NCBI GenBank assembly: GCA_002381645.1
Contig: DFXE01000001.1
Coordinates: 249,479 to 313,478, forward strand
From: Bacteroidales bacterium UBA4116
GTDB lineage: Bacteria; Bacteroidota; Bacteroidia; Bacteroidales; Tannerellaceae
DNA: 64,000 nucleotides
Reading direction: 5' to 3'
The notes beneath the pieces were generated by a model. That model saw nothing but the letters and a program-made list of their open reading frames with translations, made no database searches and was not told where the DNA came from. The translations under genes and the position numbers were made by a program. Below are positions 27,299 through 35,861 of this stretch, piece by piece (positions within the stretch are counted from its first letter, which is position 1; every line of letters starts with the position of its first letter).

Positions 27299-28252
27299 TT
27301 ATTCTTTGTTTTTAAAATAATTGGGCTGAACACCCTTCACACCCGGTTTACAGCAGAACAAACTACCGCTCAACGGATATTCTTTCAGTTTTTCATCAGA
27401 CAAACCCGCACGGGCCGTAGTAATATAAAGAATATCCAGGTTTTCTCCTCCAAAAGCACACGACGCTACATTAGGTGCAGGAACCTCTATTTTGCGTATC
27501 AACTTACCCGTTACCGGATTATAACAATAAACTCCATATCCGCCCCATTGTGCAACCCAAAGGTTTCCTTCCGAGTCAATCGTCATACCGTCAGCCCCTC
27601 CGGTTCCCCGCTCCAGGGTAACAGCTACACCGTCGTAAATAACGTCTCCAGAAACCGCATCATACTTATAACGAGCAATCCGCCCGGTTGGAGTATCATT
27701 ATAATACATATACTTTTTATCCGCTGTCCAGACAATCCCGTTTGAAATCGTTACACTATCAATCTTTTTCTCTACCGTAGCATTTGCATGAATCATATAG
27801 AGCGCTGCCGAGTTGCGGGGTGCAGTCAGCGTCATAGTTCCCACCCATAAGCGTCCCTCAGGATCACATTTACCATCATTGCATCTCAGAGAACCGCCTC
27901 CGTCGTTAATCTTTGCAATGGAGGCACTACTACCGTCCGAAAGGTTTAAACGTATAATTTCATCCTGAAGTGCGACAATGACGGAATTTGCCGTCTCAGG
28001 AACCACAGTTGTTACCATACGGTCGAAGGTCCATTTCTCCGAAGTCTTTGTCTCAGGAAGAAATTCATATAATGTTTTACCTTCAATATCAACCCAGAAT
28101 ATTGATTTTCTGTCCGGATGCCAGATAGACCCTTCTCCCGTTGTCGCTTCTGCCCGATAAGCCAATTCAGGAGTTTCCGCTTTAGCTATATGTATTGAAA
28201 ACATATTTGCAAAAAAGAAAAATGTGAAAATTGATAATGAGTTGAACTTCAT
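27299..28252 (-). CDS. Exported SMP-30/gluconolactonase/LRE-family protein
   Basis: A 317-residue six-bladed beta-propeller protein, likely a periplasmic sugar lactonase. A signal peptide with a run of phenylalanines (SIFTFFFFANMFS) precedes the mature part near AETPELAY. EGSIWHPDRKSIFWVDIEG carries the metal-binding Glu, NDGKCDPEGRLWVGTM the conserved Asn and Asp region, and GGADGMTIDSEGNLWVAQWGG the later catalytic Asp. I chose the ATG at 28252 rather than an upstream one at 28285, because the latter precedes the signal peptide with polar residues and crosses the -7 element at 28283. rnr starts one base after its stop. Confidence 0.87.
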   Translation of the reverse strand: MKFNSLSIFTFFFFANMFSIHIAKAETPELAYRAEATTGEGSIWHPDRKSIFWVDIEGKTLYEFLPETKTSEKWTFDRMVTTVVPETANSVIVALQDEIIRLNLSDGSSASIAKINDGGGSLRCNDGKCDPEGRLWVGTMTLTAPRNSAALYMIHANATVEKKIDSVTISNGIVWTADKKYMYYNDTPTGRIARYKYDAVSGDVIYDGVAVTLERGTGGADGMTIDSEGNLWVAQWGGYGVYCYNPVTGKLIRKIEVPAPNVASCAFGGENLDILYITTARAGLSDEKLKEYPLSGSLFCCKPGVKGVQPNYFKNKE

Positions 28253-28282
28253 GGTTGACTTTTTATTTTCATAATTATTACA

Positions 28283-28290
28283 CAAATGTA
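28283..28290 (-). promoter_or_regulatory. Promoter -7 element for the SMP-30-family gene
   Basis: Minus-strand TACATTTG matches TAnnTTTG exactly and lies 30 nt upstream of the ATG at 28252. A -33 TTTG at the usual spacing was not found. Confidence 0.5.
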
Positions 28291-28415
28291 CTAAGAAATT
28301 ATTTCAGCATCCTGTTCTTTTCAAATATAATAGCATTAATGAAGTGAACAGGAACCATTAATTATATTTATTTAGCAGAAATTACAGGTTAGCTGACAAA
28401 TAACATCTACTGCAA

Positions 28416-28447
28416 TTTGTTATATAAGAAAGTGTACATTACCTTTG
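28416..28447 (+). promoter_or_regulatory. Bacteroidales-type promoter for the thioredoxin-like gene
   Basis: TTTG (28416-28419) and TACCTTTG (28440-28447) are separated by 20 nt, close to the ideal spacing. The ATG at 28473 is 25 nt downstream. Confidence 0.75.
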
Positions 28448-28472
28448 TTCAATTACATATAACAATATTAAT

Positions 28473-28943
28473 ATGAAAAAATTGATGTACACCCTTGCAA
28501 TTGCAGGATTATGTTTCTTTTCCTGCACTGCGCAGTCTGATTCAAATAAGAAAAATGATAAAGTAAAAACGGAAAATAAAATGAAGACGATACATTTAAC
28601 TAAAGCCGATTTTTTGAAAAAAGTAGCCAATTACGAAACCGATCCGGAAGAATGGAAATATCTGGGAGATAAACCTGCACTGATTGACTTTTATGCTGAC
28701 TGGTGCGGTCCCTGTAAAGCTATTGCCCCTGTTTTGGAGGAACTTGCCGCCGAGTATGAAGACCAGATTTATATCTACAAGATAGACACGGAAGCAGAGC
28801 AGGAATTAGCAGCTATATTCGGTATCCGCAGTATCCCTTCTTTACTGTTTATTCCAATGAACGAAAGTCCGCAAATGGCACAGGGTGCAATACCCAAGCC
28901 TCAGCTAAAAGACGCTATAGAACAGGTCTTACTAAGTAAATAA
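28473..28943 (+). CDS. Thioredoxin-fold lipoprotein
   Basis: A 156-residue exported thioredoxin. The signal ends in a lipobox-like CFFSC (Cys18), so it is probably tethered to a membrane in the periplasm, with a Lys/Asp/Asn-rich linker (about 20-45) before the fold. The active site ADWCGPCKAIAPVLEEL holds the CxxC pair. SIPSLLFIP supplies the cis-proline. It would reduce or rearrange disulfides, or pass electrons to a periplasmic partner. It has its own promoter and is followed by a terminator, so it is expressed alone. Its neighbour is a secreted peptidase with several cysteines, a possible but unproven client. Confidence 0.88.
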   Translation: MKKLMYTLAIAGLCFFSCTAQSDSNKKNDKVKTENKMKTIHLTKADFLKKVANYETDPEEWKYLGDKPALIDFYADWCGPCKAIAPVLEELAAEYEDQIYIYKIDTEAEQELAAIFGIRSIPSLLFIPMNESPQMAQGAIPKPQLKDAIEQVLLSK

Positions 28944-28965
28944 GAGGATCTTTTTTAAATTATAG

Positions 28966-29006
28966 AAAGCAATGCCCGGAATTTAACCCGTCATTGCTTT
29001 TCTTTT
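28966..29006 (+). terminator. Terminator after the thioredoxin-like gene
   Basis: AAAGCAATG (28966-28974) pairs with CATTGCTTT (28992-29000), followed by TTCTTTTA. It lies 23 nt after the stop codon. Confidence 0.75.
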
Positions 29007-29072
29007 ATACGAAAAAAGAATTACCTTGCGCAAAATATGAAAAAACCAGCTTAAATATTAAAACTATTTAGT

Positions 29073-31301
29073 ATGAAGAAAGCAACTCTATTATATGCAC
29101 TACTTGCTATTATACCCTTTTATGCCATTAATGCGCAGGTAAGCCATGGCGGATCTCCTCTCCCCTTTATTAAGACGAAAAGTACGCCTGTTGAACTTTT
29201 TAAGGACATGCCTTCATTTGACGTTGAAAAAGAAATAAAGTTAGCCGAGCAAAATGATTCGGATTTAAAGGGCGGATATCAGTTCGCATACAAATTTATA
29301 ACAGACCTGAACGAGAGTAACTCCGGTATCACATCCTATCTCCCTGACGGCACACGCATATGGAGATTAGGCATCCGGTCTAAAGGCGCTCTTTCAATTA
29401 ATCTTTTGTTTTCTGAATTTGAATTACCCGAAGGAGCCCAGGTCTTTCTGTATAACCCAGATCAAACACATGTTCTCGGTTCGTTTACATACCTGAACAA
29501 CTCAGAAAAAAAGATACTACCCGTTTCACCGGTACAGGGTGACGAACTCATTATTGAATATCACGAACCGGCCAGTGCTTCATTTCCCGGTAGGCTAAAA
29601 GTCGGTGAAGTAAACCACGCATACAGAAGCCTGAAAGGTTACGAGCCGGGTGGTGACAGGGCGGAATATTTTTGCATGCCCTCACCCGTATGCTTTGACG
29701 ACGAATATGCTACTGTAGAAAGAAGCGTTGTTTTGATAACGATCAATGGAGTAACGGCCTGTACAGGTGTTATGCTCAACAATACATCGAACGACGGAAA
29801 GCCTTACATCCTGACTGCATCCCATTGTCTCAATAAAAACTTTAGCGTTAAAAATCCTGATTATGAAGAGGTAGCCGGTACGGTTGTATGCTTCTTTAAT
29901 TATTCCAGCCCGACCTGTGATCCGGTGATGCGCGGGACAGAGGAGATGTCGGTAGCTTCCTCATTTTACCGTGCCGTAAATGAGAAAAACGATATGTCAT
30001 TATTGGAGTTACACGAAGCCCCGCCAGTATATTACCGGCCATACTATGCAGGTTGGGATATCAGCGGGAATGGTAGTAATCCGCCTTATACGGGAATACA
30101 TCATCCGAGGGCATCCGTAAAACGGGTGAATATCGCCAACGACAAAATAACACTCAAAAGTTTTGATATCGGCCAAATAGATTTTTACAAGAATGCCCAT
30201 TGGAACGTATCGAAGTGGAGTACGGGCAGTACAGCGTCCGGCTCTTCAGGTTCCCCCCTGTTTGACTCAAAAAACCGGGTGATAGGAGGACTATCGGGAG
30301 GATCATCTAGTTGCTACACGCCGGTCGACGATTATTACTTTTCCCTTTCTAAAGCATGGGAGCCTGTTGAAAATAAAAACCAGCAACTAAAATATTGGCT
30401 CGATCCCGTCAACAGCAACAAACATACGATTGAAGGCTTTGACCCTTTTGAATCAAATCCCTGCCACCGGTTAAGCAATGTACTTGAAAATAATCTGCAG
30501 GATAACATTGAAGTGACGCCATTTACAGGAACAACTACAGGAAATATGTTCGGGATAAACTCATTAAAAACCATAGAATACGCAGAAGAGTATAAGATAA
30601 ACGGAAATGCAAGAATATACGGCGTATATCTTGTTACACCACCCATTACGGATAATGCCGGACAGACAGATGTTGATGTGATCATATACGACGGAAACGG
30701 CGAACCGCAATCGTCTCTCCGCTCTGTTAAATTTAAACCGAAATATACGGAATTATCCATTATCGACAGTTCATTTACGGAAACAGAAAAATGGCTGAAC
30801 CGTAGCCAGGAGTCATTTATACATTTCGAACAGCCTGTGGATGTATCGGGTACGTTTTATATCGGATACAAAATAAACTCCCCTGCTAATTCCACCTTTG
30901 CAGTTTATAATCTCTCTAAAGGAAAAACATCACGCAATACAGCCTGGATAAAATCAAACGACAAGTGGACGAAAGCTTCTGCACATCCTGTTTTACCTTT
31001 TAATACATCTTTGTATATCGACCCTGTTATACAATATACCAATGGCGTATCGAATGAAACTGGAGTGGAGCAGCCGATCAAGCCCATTATCAGTGCTGTC
31101 CGCAAATCTATCCACATATTACTCCTCGAGGGAATTGAAAACGCAGATTTATTAGTATATTCCGTAAATGGCCGGCTTATACATCAAACGGTTGTCACTT
31201 CTGAAGACAAGATTTACCTGCCGGATATTAAAACGGGAATATATATCGTAAACGTAAAAAGTGATAAATTGAATTACAGCGAAAAAATATTTTTTCATTA
31301 A
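29073..31301 (+). CDS. Secreted trypsin-like (lysyl-endopeptidase-type) serine endopeptidase with T9SS sorting domain
   Basis: A 742-residue exported protease. After the signal peptide (to about AINAQ, residue 22) comes a pro-region of about 180 residues. The chymotrypsin-fold domain has His251 in ILTASHCLN, Asp307 in NDMSLLEL and Ser392 in SGSSGSPLF. Layout and the GSSGSP motif resemble lysyl endopeptidases, but the P1 preference cannot be read here. A beta-rich region (about 470-640) follows. The last 80 residues, with LLVYSVNGRLIHQ and LPDIKTGIYIVNVKS, form a type-A T9SS CTD. It is therefore a likely PorU/PorV substrate; porU and porV are encoded about 8-11 kb upstream in this window. Confidence 0.88.
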   Translation: MKKATLLYALLAIIPFYAINAQVSHGGSPLPFIKTKSTPVELFKDMPSFDVEKEIKLAEQNDSDLKGGYQFAYKFITDLNESNSGITSYLPDGTRIWRLGIRSKGALSINLLFSEFELPEGAQVFLYNPDQTHVLGSFTYLNNSEKKILPVSPVQGDELIIEYHEPASASFPGRLKVGEVNHAYRSLKGYEPGGDRAEYFCMPSPVCFDDEYATVERSVVLITINGVTACTGVMLNNTSNDGKPYILTASHCLNKNFSVKNPDYEEVAGTVVCFFNYSSPTCDPVMRGTEEMSVASSFYRAVNEKNDMSLLELHEAPPVYYRPYYAGWDISGNGSNPPYTGIHHPRASVKRVNIANDKITLKSFDIGQIDFYKNAHWNVSKWSTGSTASGSSGSPLFDSKNRVIGGLSGGSSSCYTPVDDYYFSLSKAWEPVENKNQQLKYWLDPVNSNKHTIEGFDPFESNPCHRLSNVLENNLQDNIEVTPFTGTTTGNMFGINSLKTIEYAEEYKINGNARIYGVYLVTPPITDNAGQTDVDVIIYDGNGEPQSSLRSVKFKPKYTELSIIDSSFTETEKWLNRSQESFIHFEQPVDVSGTFYIGYKINSPANSTFAVYNLSKGKTSRNTAWIKSNDKWTKASAHPVLPFNTSLYIDPVIQYTNGVSNETGVEQPIKPIISAVRKSIHILLLEGIENADLLVYSVNGRLIHQTVVTSEDKIYLPDIKTGIYIVNVKSDKLNYSEKIFFH

Positions 31302-31600
31302 AAAATGTTTATGTATCGTATTTACTCAAACATTGAATTTATAATGTAATTTCCTATTTAACTATTATTTATAAATAATTTGAAACAAAAACAGATGCAT
31401 AAATGCTTTCTGATCTTGGATAGGGTATAAACCAGATAACTTGAAACAGATATTCATTAATAAGTATTAATTGTCAAGAAATTATTACTTCTTTGCTCTT
31501 CATAACAAAAAAATGGTTTAGTTTTGCATATGGATGATGAGAACTCGATTTCAAGACGTAAACATAATAATATAGTAACATTTTAAACTAACATCGAATT
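31302..31600. other. 299-nt intergenic region before the TPR lipoprotein gene
   Basis: AT-rich and without a convincing coding frame. It contains the -7 element at 31519-31526 and a leader of about 70 nt for the next gene. The endopeptidase gene ends in a self-complementary GAAAAAATATTTTTTC, which lacks G/C pairs and is not a convincing terminator. I see no RNA gene. Confidence 0.5.
31519..31526 (+). promoter_or_regulatory. Promoter -7 element for the TPR lipoprotein gene
   Basis: TAGTTTTG matches TAnnTTTG exactly and is followed by CATATG. A TTTG at 31492-31495 lies 23 nt upstream, slightly longer than ideal spacing. The ATG is at 31601. Confidence 0.6.
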
Positions 31601-33292
31601 ATGAACAAAAAGTTTTTTTTGCCATTGTTTGTATTGGCAGCTATCGTAACTTTCTCTTCTTGTTCAAACAAGCTGAGTCCGTTAGCCGAGCAGTACGTTA
31701 AAGCCGAGCCGCAACCATTAGAAGCCATCGGAGGCAAAGTACCGGTAACTATTAATGCCACATTCCCTGCAAAATGGTTCAATAAAAATGCAGTAGTAAC
31801 GATTACTCCTGTTTTGCGTTACCAGGGAGGAGAAGCCTGGGGAACACAGTATACCTATCAGGGTGAAAAAGTAAAAGGTAATAACCAGACCATTTCGCAA
31901 AGTAATGGAGGCAATGTTACGATGAGAACCTCATACACGTACAAGCCCGAAATGAAAAAAGCCGAATTGTATCTTACATTCGATGCAAAAATCAAAAACA
32001 AAACCGTTTCATTACCCGATGTGAAAATTGGAGAGGGAGTGATCGCTACAGGAGAATTGGCTGATGCAGCAACAGCAAGTGCAGCAGTAGCTCCGGATAA
32101 ATTCCAACGCATTATCAAAGAAGCGTATGATGCAAATATCATGTTCCTTATCCAACAGGCAGAACTTCGTTCGCAGGAATTAAACAAACAGGATATCCGC
32201 GAATGGAAAAACCTGGTTAAGAATGCAGACGAAACTCCTAATCAAAACGTAGCCATTGAAATTTCCGCTTATGCATCTCCCGACGGTGGTGTGAAACTGA
32301 ACACCGGTTTGGCCGAAAGACGTGAAGCAAATACAACAAGATATTTAAACCAGGAATTGAGAAAAGCTAAAGTTGATGTTCCGGTTGATGCGCATTATAC
32401 TGCACAGGACTGGGAAGGATTCCAGGAATTGGTTTCCAAATCCAATATCCAGGACAAAGACCTTGTATTACGTGTTCTTTCGATGTACAAAGATCCGGAA
32501 CAACGCGAACAGGAAATCAAAAACATTTCATCTGTATTCAGCACGTTGGCTGATGAAATCCTACCGCAATTACGCCGTTCACGTTTAACTGCCAACATTG
32601 AAATTATCGGTAAATCAGATGATGAAATCAGCGCATTGGCAAAAAGTAATCCACGCGGATTAAATGTTGAAGAAATCCTTTACGCTGCAACATTAACCAA
32701 CAATGTTTCCGAAAAAGAAGCTATCTATACAAAAGCAAGCGAACTTTATCCTAATGATTACCGCACATGGAACAACATCGGTATGATGCGTTTCAAAGCA
32801 GGTGATTTAGCTAAAGCAGAACAAATGTTCAACAAAGCGAATTCCGTTCGGTCGAACAACGAATCAAACATGAACTTAGGTTTGATCGCCCTGACAAACG
32901 GCGATAAAGACAAAGCACAGCAATTGCTTGGTAGCGCTGCCGGTGTACCCGAATTAAGCGAAGCCTTAGGTGTTCTTTACCTGCAACAGGGTGAATATGC
33001 GAAAGCAGCGAGCTCATTCGGTTCAATTAAAAGCAACAATGCCGCTTTAGCGCAGATCATGACTAAAGACTACAGCAAGGCATTACAAACGCTGAATGCA
33101 GTGTCTAATCCCGATGCAACAACAGATTATTTAAAAGCGATCGTTGCTGCCCGCACAAATGACACCAGCGGTGTAATCAATAACCTGAGAGCTTCTATTG
33201 GTAAAGACAGGGCGATGGTAAGAGAAGCTGCCAACGACCTTGAGTTTGCTAAATATGCAACAAACTCCGAATTTTCAGGTCTGTTAAGATAA
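31601..33292 (+). CDS. Envelope lipoprotein with OmpA-like and TPR repeats
   Basis: A 563-residue lipoprotein: the signal ends in TFSSC (Cys21). The N-terminal half is beta-rich. A segment near residues 215-270 with EISAYASPDGG and GLAERREANTTRYLNQEL resembles the peptidoglycan-binding OmpA C-terminal fold. The C-terminal part (from about 385) has TPR helices such as YRTWNNIGMMRFKAGDLAKAEQMFNKA split over two repeats. It may link the outer membrane to the cell wall and scaffold other envelope proteins. It is flanked by its own promoter and a strong terminator, and its Lys/Ala-rich, even codon use suggests good expression. No specific name is supported. Confidence 0.78.
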   Translation: MNKKFFLPLFVLAAIVTFSSCSNKLSPLAEQYVKAEPQPLEAIGGKVPVTINATFPAKWFNKNAVVTITPVLRYQGGEAWGTQYTYQGEKVKGNNQTISQSNGGNVTMRTSYTYKPEMKKAELYLTFDAKIKNKTVSLPDVKIGEGVIATGELADAATASAAVAPDKFQRIIKEAYDANIMFLIQQAELRSQELNKQDIREWKNLVKNADETPNQNVAIEISAYASPDGGVKLNTGLAERREANTTRYLNQELRKAKVDVPVDAHYTAQDWEGFQELVSKSNIQDKDLVLRVLSMYKDPEQREQEIKNISSVFSTLADEILPQLRRSRLTANIEIIGKSDDEISALAKSNPRGLNVEEILYAATLTNNVSEKEAIYTKASELYPNDYRTWNNIGMMRFKAGDLAKAEQMFNKANSVRSNNESNMNLGLIALTNGDKDKAQQLLGSAAGVPELSEALGVLYLQQGEYAKAASSFGSIKSNNAALAQIMTKDYSKALQTLNAVSNPDATTDYLKAIVAARTNDTSGVINNLRASIGKDRAMVREAANDLEFAKYATNSEFSGLLR

Positions 33293-33325
33293 CTCCTAAT
33301 TTAACTTAATATATTACCAGAAAAC

Positions 33326-33358
33326 GGGCTGTCTAATTTCATGGACAGCCCTTGTTTT
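33326..33358. terminator. Bidirectional terminator
   Basis: GGGCTGTC (33326-33333) pairs perfectly with GACAGCCC (33344-33351). TTGTTTTA follows on the plus strand and GTTTTCT on the minus strand. It lies between the convergent TPR lipoprotein gene and the small secreted-protein gene and can serve both. Confidence 0.8.
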
Positions 33359-33407
33359 ATACTTCAACCTTATCTTTACAAAGTCTTTTACGGAAATAAT
33401 TCCATAC

Positions 33408-33791
33408 TTAATTTGTTCTCTCCATTTCAACCGGAATAATCATAACACCAGCATCCATTTCGCATTTCATTTTATTGTTATCCGGTTTGAACGAAACAGT
33501 TACCGTGTAACCCTGCGACTCCATATCAGCATAATACTTACCGTTATCATTCAAACGCAGAGGAATAGTTTGATTACTTCCGCTCCCATTCTTAAAGATA
33601 GCGGATACCTGATTTTTTTTCTCTACAAATTCACAAACACCTTTAACGGTTCCCTCCATCGGATGTTCAAAAGTATACGACCATGTTCCCACTAATTCCT
33701 TTCCGGGAATTTGCTTGTTCTGGGCACATAAAACATTGTTAAAAAAAACACAAACAAACATAAGACATAAAAGACGGGCAATTGTTTTCAT
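33408..33791 (-). CDS. Small secreted protein, lipocalin-like, unknown function
   Basis: A 127-residue exported protein. The signal peptide (about 1-23, ending VLCAQ) precedes a roughly 100-residue beta-rich domain. The core starts GKELVGTWSYTFEHP, a pattern seen in small Bacteroidales lipocalin-like or DUF4923-like proteins in which GTW opens the first strand. There are no catalytic motifs. It stands alone between a terminator and the AlkZ-like gene, which lies 116 nt upstream on the same strand. Confidence 0.7.
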   Translation of the reverse strand: MKTIARLLCLMFVCVFFNNVLCAQNKQIPGKELVGTWSYTFEHPMEGTVKGVCEFVEKKNQVSAIFKNGSGSNQTIPLRLNDNGKYYADMESQGYTVTVSFKPDNNKMKCEMDAGVMIIPVEMERTN

Positions 33792-33907
33792 AATGGTAAA
33801 TATTAATATTTAGAAAATAGATATATAGAAATTATATTCCCAGCTTATCCGTTTTGCTCTCAAAAAATACAAATCCGGTAATTTTATGACTTTTCCAAAA
33901 AAATGTA

Positions 33908-34954
33908 TTATTCCGTAAGGAATTTATTATATTTACGCTCAGCTTGCTGCAATATTTGGCGTTTAACTTTAATATTCTGTTCAAAAAAAATAATATCAAA
34001 TACAGGTCCTTTTTTTGTATTGTTTTTTTTCCAGTTACCTACAATCCTTCCGTTATAATAAATAACCGGATGAAAAAGGCCGTTATTCGAATAAGCTTTA
34101 CGCTGGTGCTCCGTAGAGATCGCATGGCTGCGATCTTTGTAACTGATAAGGTATTCGTCGTAGGGAGGAAGGAAATGCATCATATCATTTATAGCATATT
34201 CACCTTGCCACGAGGTATGAATATATATTTTTTCATTGTCCATATCCATTACATCCAGTTCACCCTCAATAGATGCGATAGCCTGCTTGGCTTCCGTAAC
34301 AGATAAACCCGACCACCAGGTAAAATCTTTAAGCGAAGCAGGAGAATGGCTGATGAAATATTTCCGGGCTAACAGCGCAAGGGCTTCCTCTTTGGAAATA
34401 GTTCTTTTAACAGGGACCCGCTCATCCAAAAGCGCATAGGTATGTTTTTTATTCTTTTCGATACCGCTGCACACCATCCCTTCTATCTCAGTCATAGTCA
34501 ACAGGCTGCTCAGGTAGTATTCATTTACAGGTACTCCCGGACAGGTAAATTGTGAATATATTTCCTGTTTGGAAAGGTGATTGTTTCCTTCGAGCATTTT
34601 CAGTATCACATCATATCCTTTTCTAAGCATGGGTTCGTCTATCCCAAACCCTTTACTCCACGACAGGCATGTAGCTTTTAGTCTCTTCCGGCATAAATCA
34701 ATCATCCACCCGATGTCTTCCGCCGCAACATAATGCCATGTCGGACGCAAGATATGTGTTCTCAATATTTCGCCGTTTTCAAGGGCTTTGTTTACTTTAG
34801 AAACAGAAGGAGAAGACATACGGATACCCAGCGCCCATTTCGACATGGTATAATCCTGTGCCTGAACAGCTCCCATCCACGAAACTATATCTTTAGGATT
34901 CTCGAATGACGGATCAGCCAGCTGCTGACTATATGTACGAATGGTTTTCATCAT
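33908..34954 (-). CDS. Winged-helix DNA-binding protein of the HTH_42 family, AlkZ-like DNA glycosylase candidate
   Basis: A 348-residue cytoplasmic protein of the HTH_42 superfamily, which includes DNA glycosylases that open interstrand crosslinks or remove bulky alkyl adducts. The N-terminal SWMGAVQAQDYTMSKWA shows a Gln-x-Gln motif (QAQ, near residues 31-33), the catalytic pattern reported for the AlkZ-like branch rather than the Gln-x-Asp of YcaQ. The C-terminal LPPYDEYLISYKDRSH and HPVIYYNGRIVGNWK blocks are typical of the family. Many relatives have no tested activity. Start ATG at 34954 or the next codon, 34951. A TACTTTCG-like -7 element lies upstream. Confidence 0.8.
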   Translation of the reverse strand: MMKTIRTYSQQLADPSFENPKDIVSWMGAVQAQDYTMSKWALGIRMSSPSVSKVNKALENGEILRTHILRPTWHYVAAEDIGWMIDLCRKRLKATCLSWSKGFGIDEPMLRKGYDVILKMLEGNNHLSKQEIYSQFTCPGVPVNEYYLSSLLTMTEIEGMVCSGIEKNKKHTYALLDERVPVKRTISKEEALALLARKYFISHSPASLKDFTWWSGLSVTEAKQAIASIEGELDVMDMDNEKIYIHTSWQGEYAINDMMHFLPPYDEYLISYKDRSHAISTEHQRKAYSNNGLFHPVIYYNGRIVGNWKKNNTKKGPVFDIIFFEQNIKVKRQILQQAERKYNKFLTE

Positions 34955-35018
34955 ACCGTTTAGATTTTGCTATTTATTATGTATGCGAAAGTAAGACTTT
35001 TATGTTAAAAAAGCATGA

Positions 35019-35492
35019 TCATCTATCATGCGGTGCGCCGAATTCTTTACAGGTGACCGCATCGAGATGAACTTTCCAGATTTTTACGTTTTTTACGGCC
35101 GGATCACTGTATTTGAACTCTTTATCAGAGTATTGCTTCATAATAATATGAAGAGCTTCAACTTTTTTGTCGAATTCTTCTTCAAACAATACATTCCCCC
35201 ACCCCATTACGCTTTTTGAACGCATACGGTAACTGCATGCCACCTGCGGATGCTGGAAAACCAGTTCATGGTCGGTACTGAACGTAATACAGACTTTGGA
35301 ATTACGCTCTATAATGGATATACTTCTGCCTTCCCGGGCCGAATGGAGATAAACCACCCCGTCTTTATACCCGAAATTCATAGGCAATACATACGGCGTT
35401 CCGTCGGTGTCCGCCATACCGACATAACATATGTCAGAGGCACGGATAATGGATTCAATATGTTCTTTTTCAGTGTGTACTATTGTTTTCAT
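35019..35492 (-). CDS. Pyridoxamine 5'-phosphate oxidase-like, NimA-type flavin-binding protein
   Basis: A 157-residue split-barrel flavoprotein of the PNPOx-like superfamily. The pattern GMADTDGTPYVLPMNFGYKDG followed by VYLHSAREGR (split near residue 45) resembles nitroimidazole-reductase-like Nim proteins; many chromosomal relatives have no role in drug resistance and the reaction is unknown. I chose the ATG at 35492, not one at 35549, because a promoter-like TATATTTG lies between them and the conserved domain starts after MKTIVHT. The gene follows, on the minus strand, from the divergent rpmH promoter region. Confidence 0.78.
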   Translation of the reverse strand: MKTIVHTEKEHIESIIRASDICYVGMADTDGTPYVLPMNFGYKDGVVYLHSAREGRSISIIERNSKVCITFSTDHELVFQHPQVACSYRMRSKSVMGWGNVLFEEEFDKKVEALHIIMKQYSDKEFKYSDPAVKNVKIWKVHLDAVTCKEFGAPHDR

Positions 35493-35518
35493 CCTTCTAA
35501 CTATTATAGTAAAACAAC

Positions 35519-35526
35519 CAAATATA
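35519..35526 (-). promoter_or_regulatory. Promoter -7 element for the NimA-type gene
   Basis: Minus-strand TATATTTG matches TAnnTTTG exactly, with an ATTG-like -33 about 20 nt upstream. It lies 26 nt before the ATG at 35492. Confidence 0.55.
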
Positions 35527-35609
35527 TACGGAAACGGTTTATCATGCAATACGAATTAAATGTAAATACTAAAAGACATGGTCTTTACACTCAAAATTCT
35601 TTGAGACAG

Positions 35610-35640
35610 TTTGTTTATTAAAAAAAAGGATTTATCTTTG
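35610..35640 (+). promoter_or_regulatory. Bacteroidales-type promoter for rpmH
   Basis: TTTG (35610-35613) and TATCTTTG (35633-35640) are separated by exactly 19 nt, a full match to the -33/-7 pattern, and are followed by CAGC. The expected start of transcription leaves an A-rich leader of about 33 nt without a Shine-Dalgarno sequence. Confidence 0.85.
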
Positions 35641-35679
35641 CAGCCCGAATAGACTGGAAATAATAAACAATATAATAAA

Positions 35680-35832
35680 ATGAAGAGAACATTCCAACCT
35701 TCTAACAGGAAAAGAAAGAACAAGCATGGTTTTCGTTCAAGAATGGCCAGTGCAAACGGTCGTAGAGTATTAGCATCACGCCGCGCAAAAGGAAGAGCTA
35801 AATTAACTGTTTCCGACGAATACAACGGATAA
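35680..35832 (+). CDS. rpmH: 50S ribosomal protein L34
   Basis: A 50-residue, very basic protein of the large ribosomal subunit. The N-terminus MKRTFQPSNRKRKNKHGF and the following RMASANGRRVLASRRAKGR are the L34 signature; the C-terminus is slightly longer (KLTVSDEYNG) than in E. coli. It is short and easily missed. It has a textbook promoter and a terminator, so it is a single-gene unit. Unlike many bacteria, no rnpA or dnaA is adjacent. Confidence 0.97.
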   Translation: MKRTFQPSNRKRKNKHGFRSRMASANGRRVLASRRAKGRAKLTVSDEYNG

Positions 35833-35861
35833 GGTTTCCAGCTGTAATAATTGATAAAGAG

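Noticed and set aside
28253..28285. Upstream ATG for the SMP-30-family gene
   Set aside because: It would put 11 polar residues before the signal peptide and overlaps the -7 element at 28283-28290.
31281..31310. GAAAAAATATTTTTTC as a terminator for the endopeptidase gene
   Set aside because: The palindrome has almost no G/C pairs and includes coding sequence; an RNA stem would be unstable.
35493..35549. Upstream ATG extending the NimA-type protein by 19 residues
   Set aside because: A promoter-like TATATTTG lies inside, and the conserved domain begins at the internal ATG (35492).
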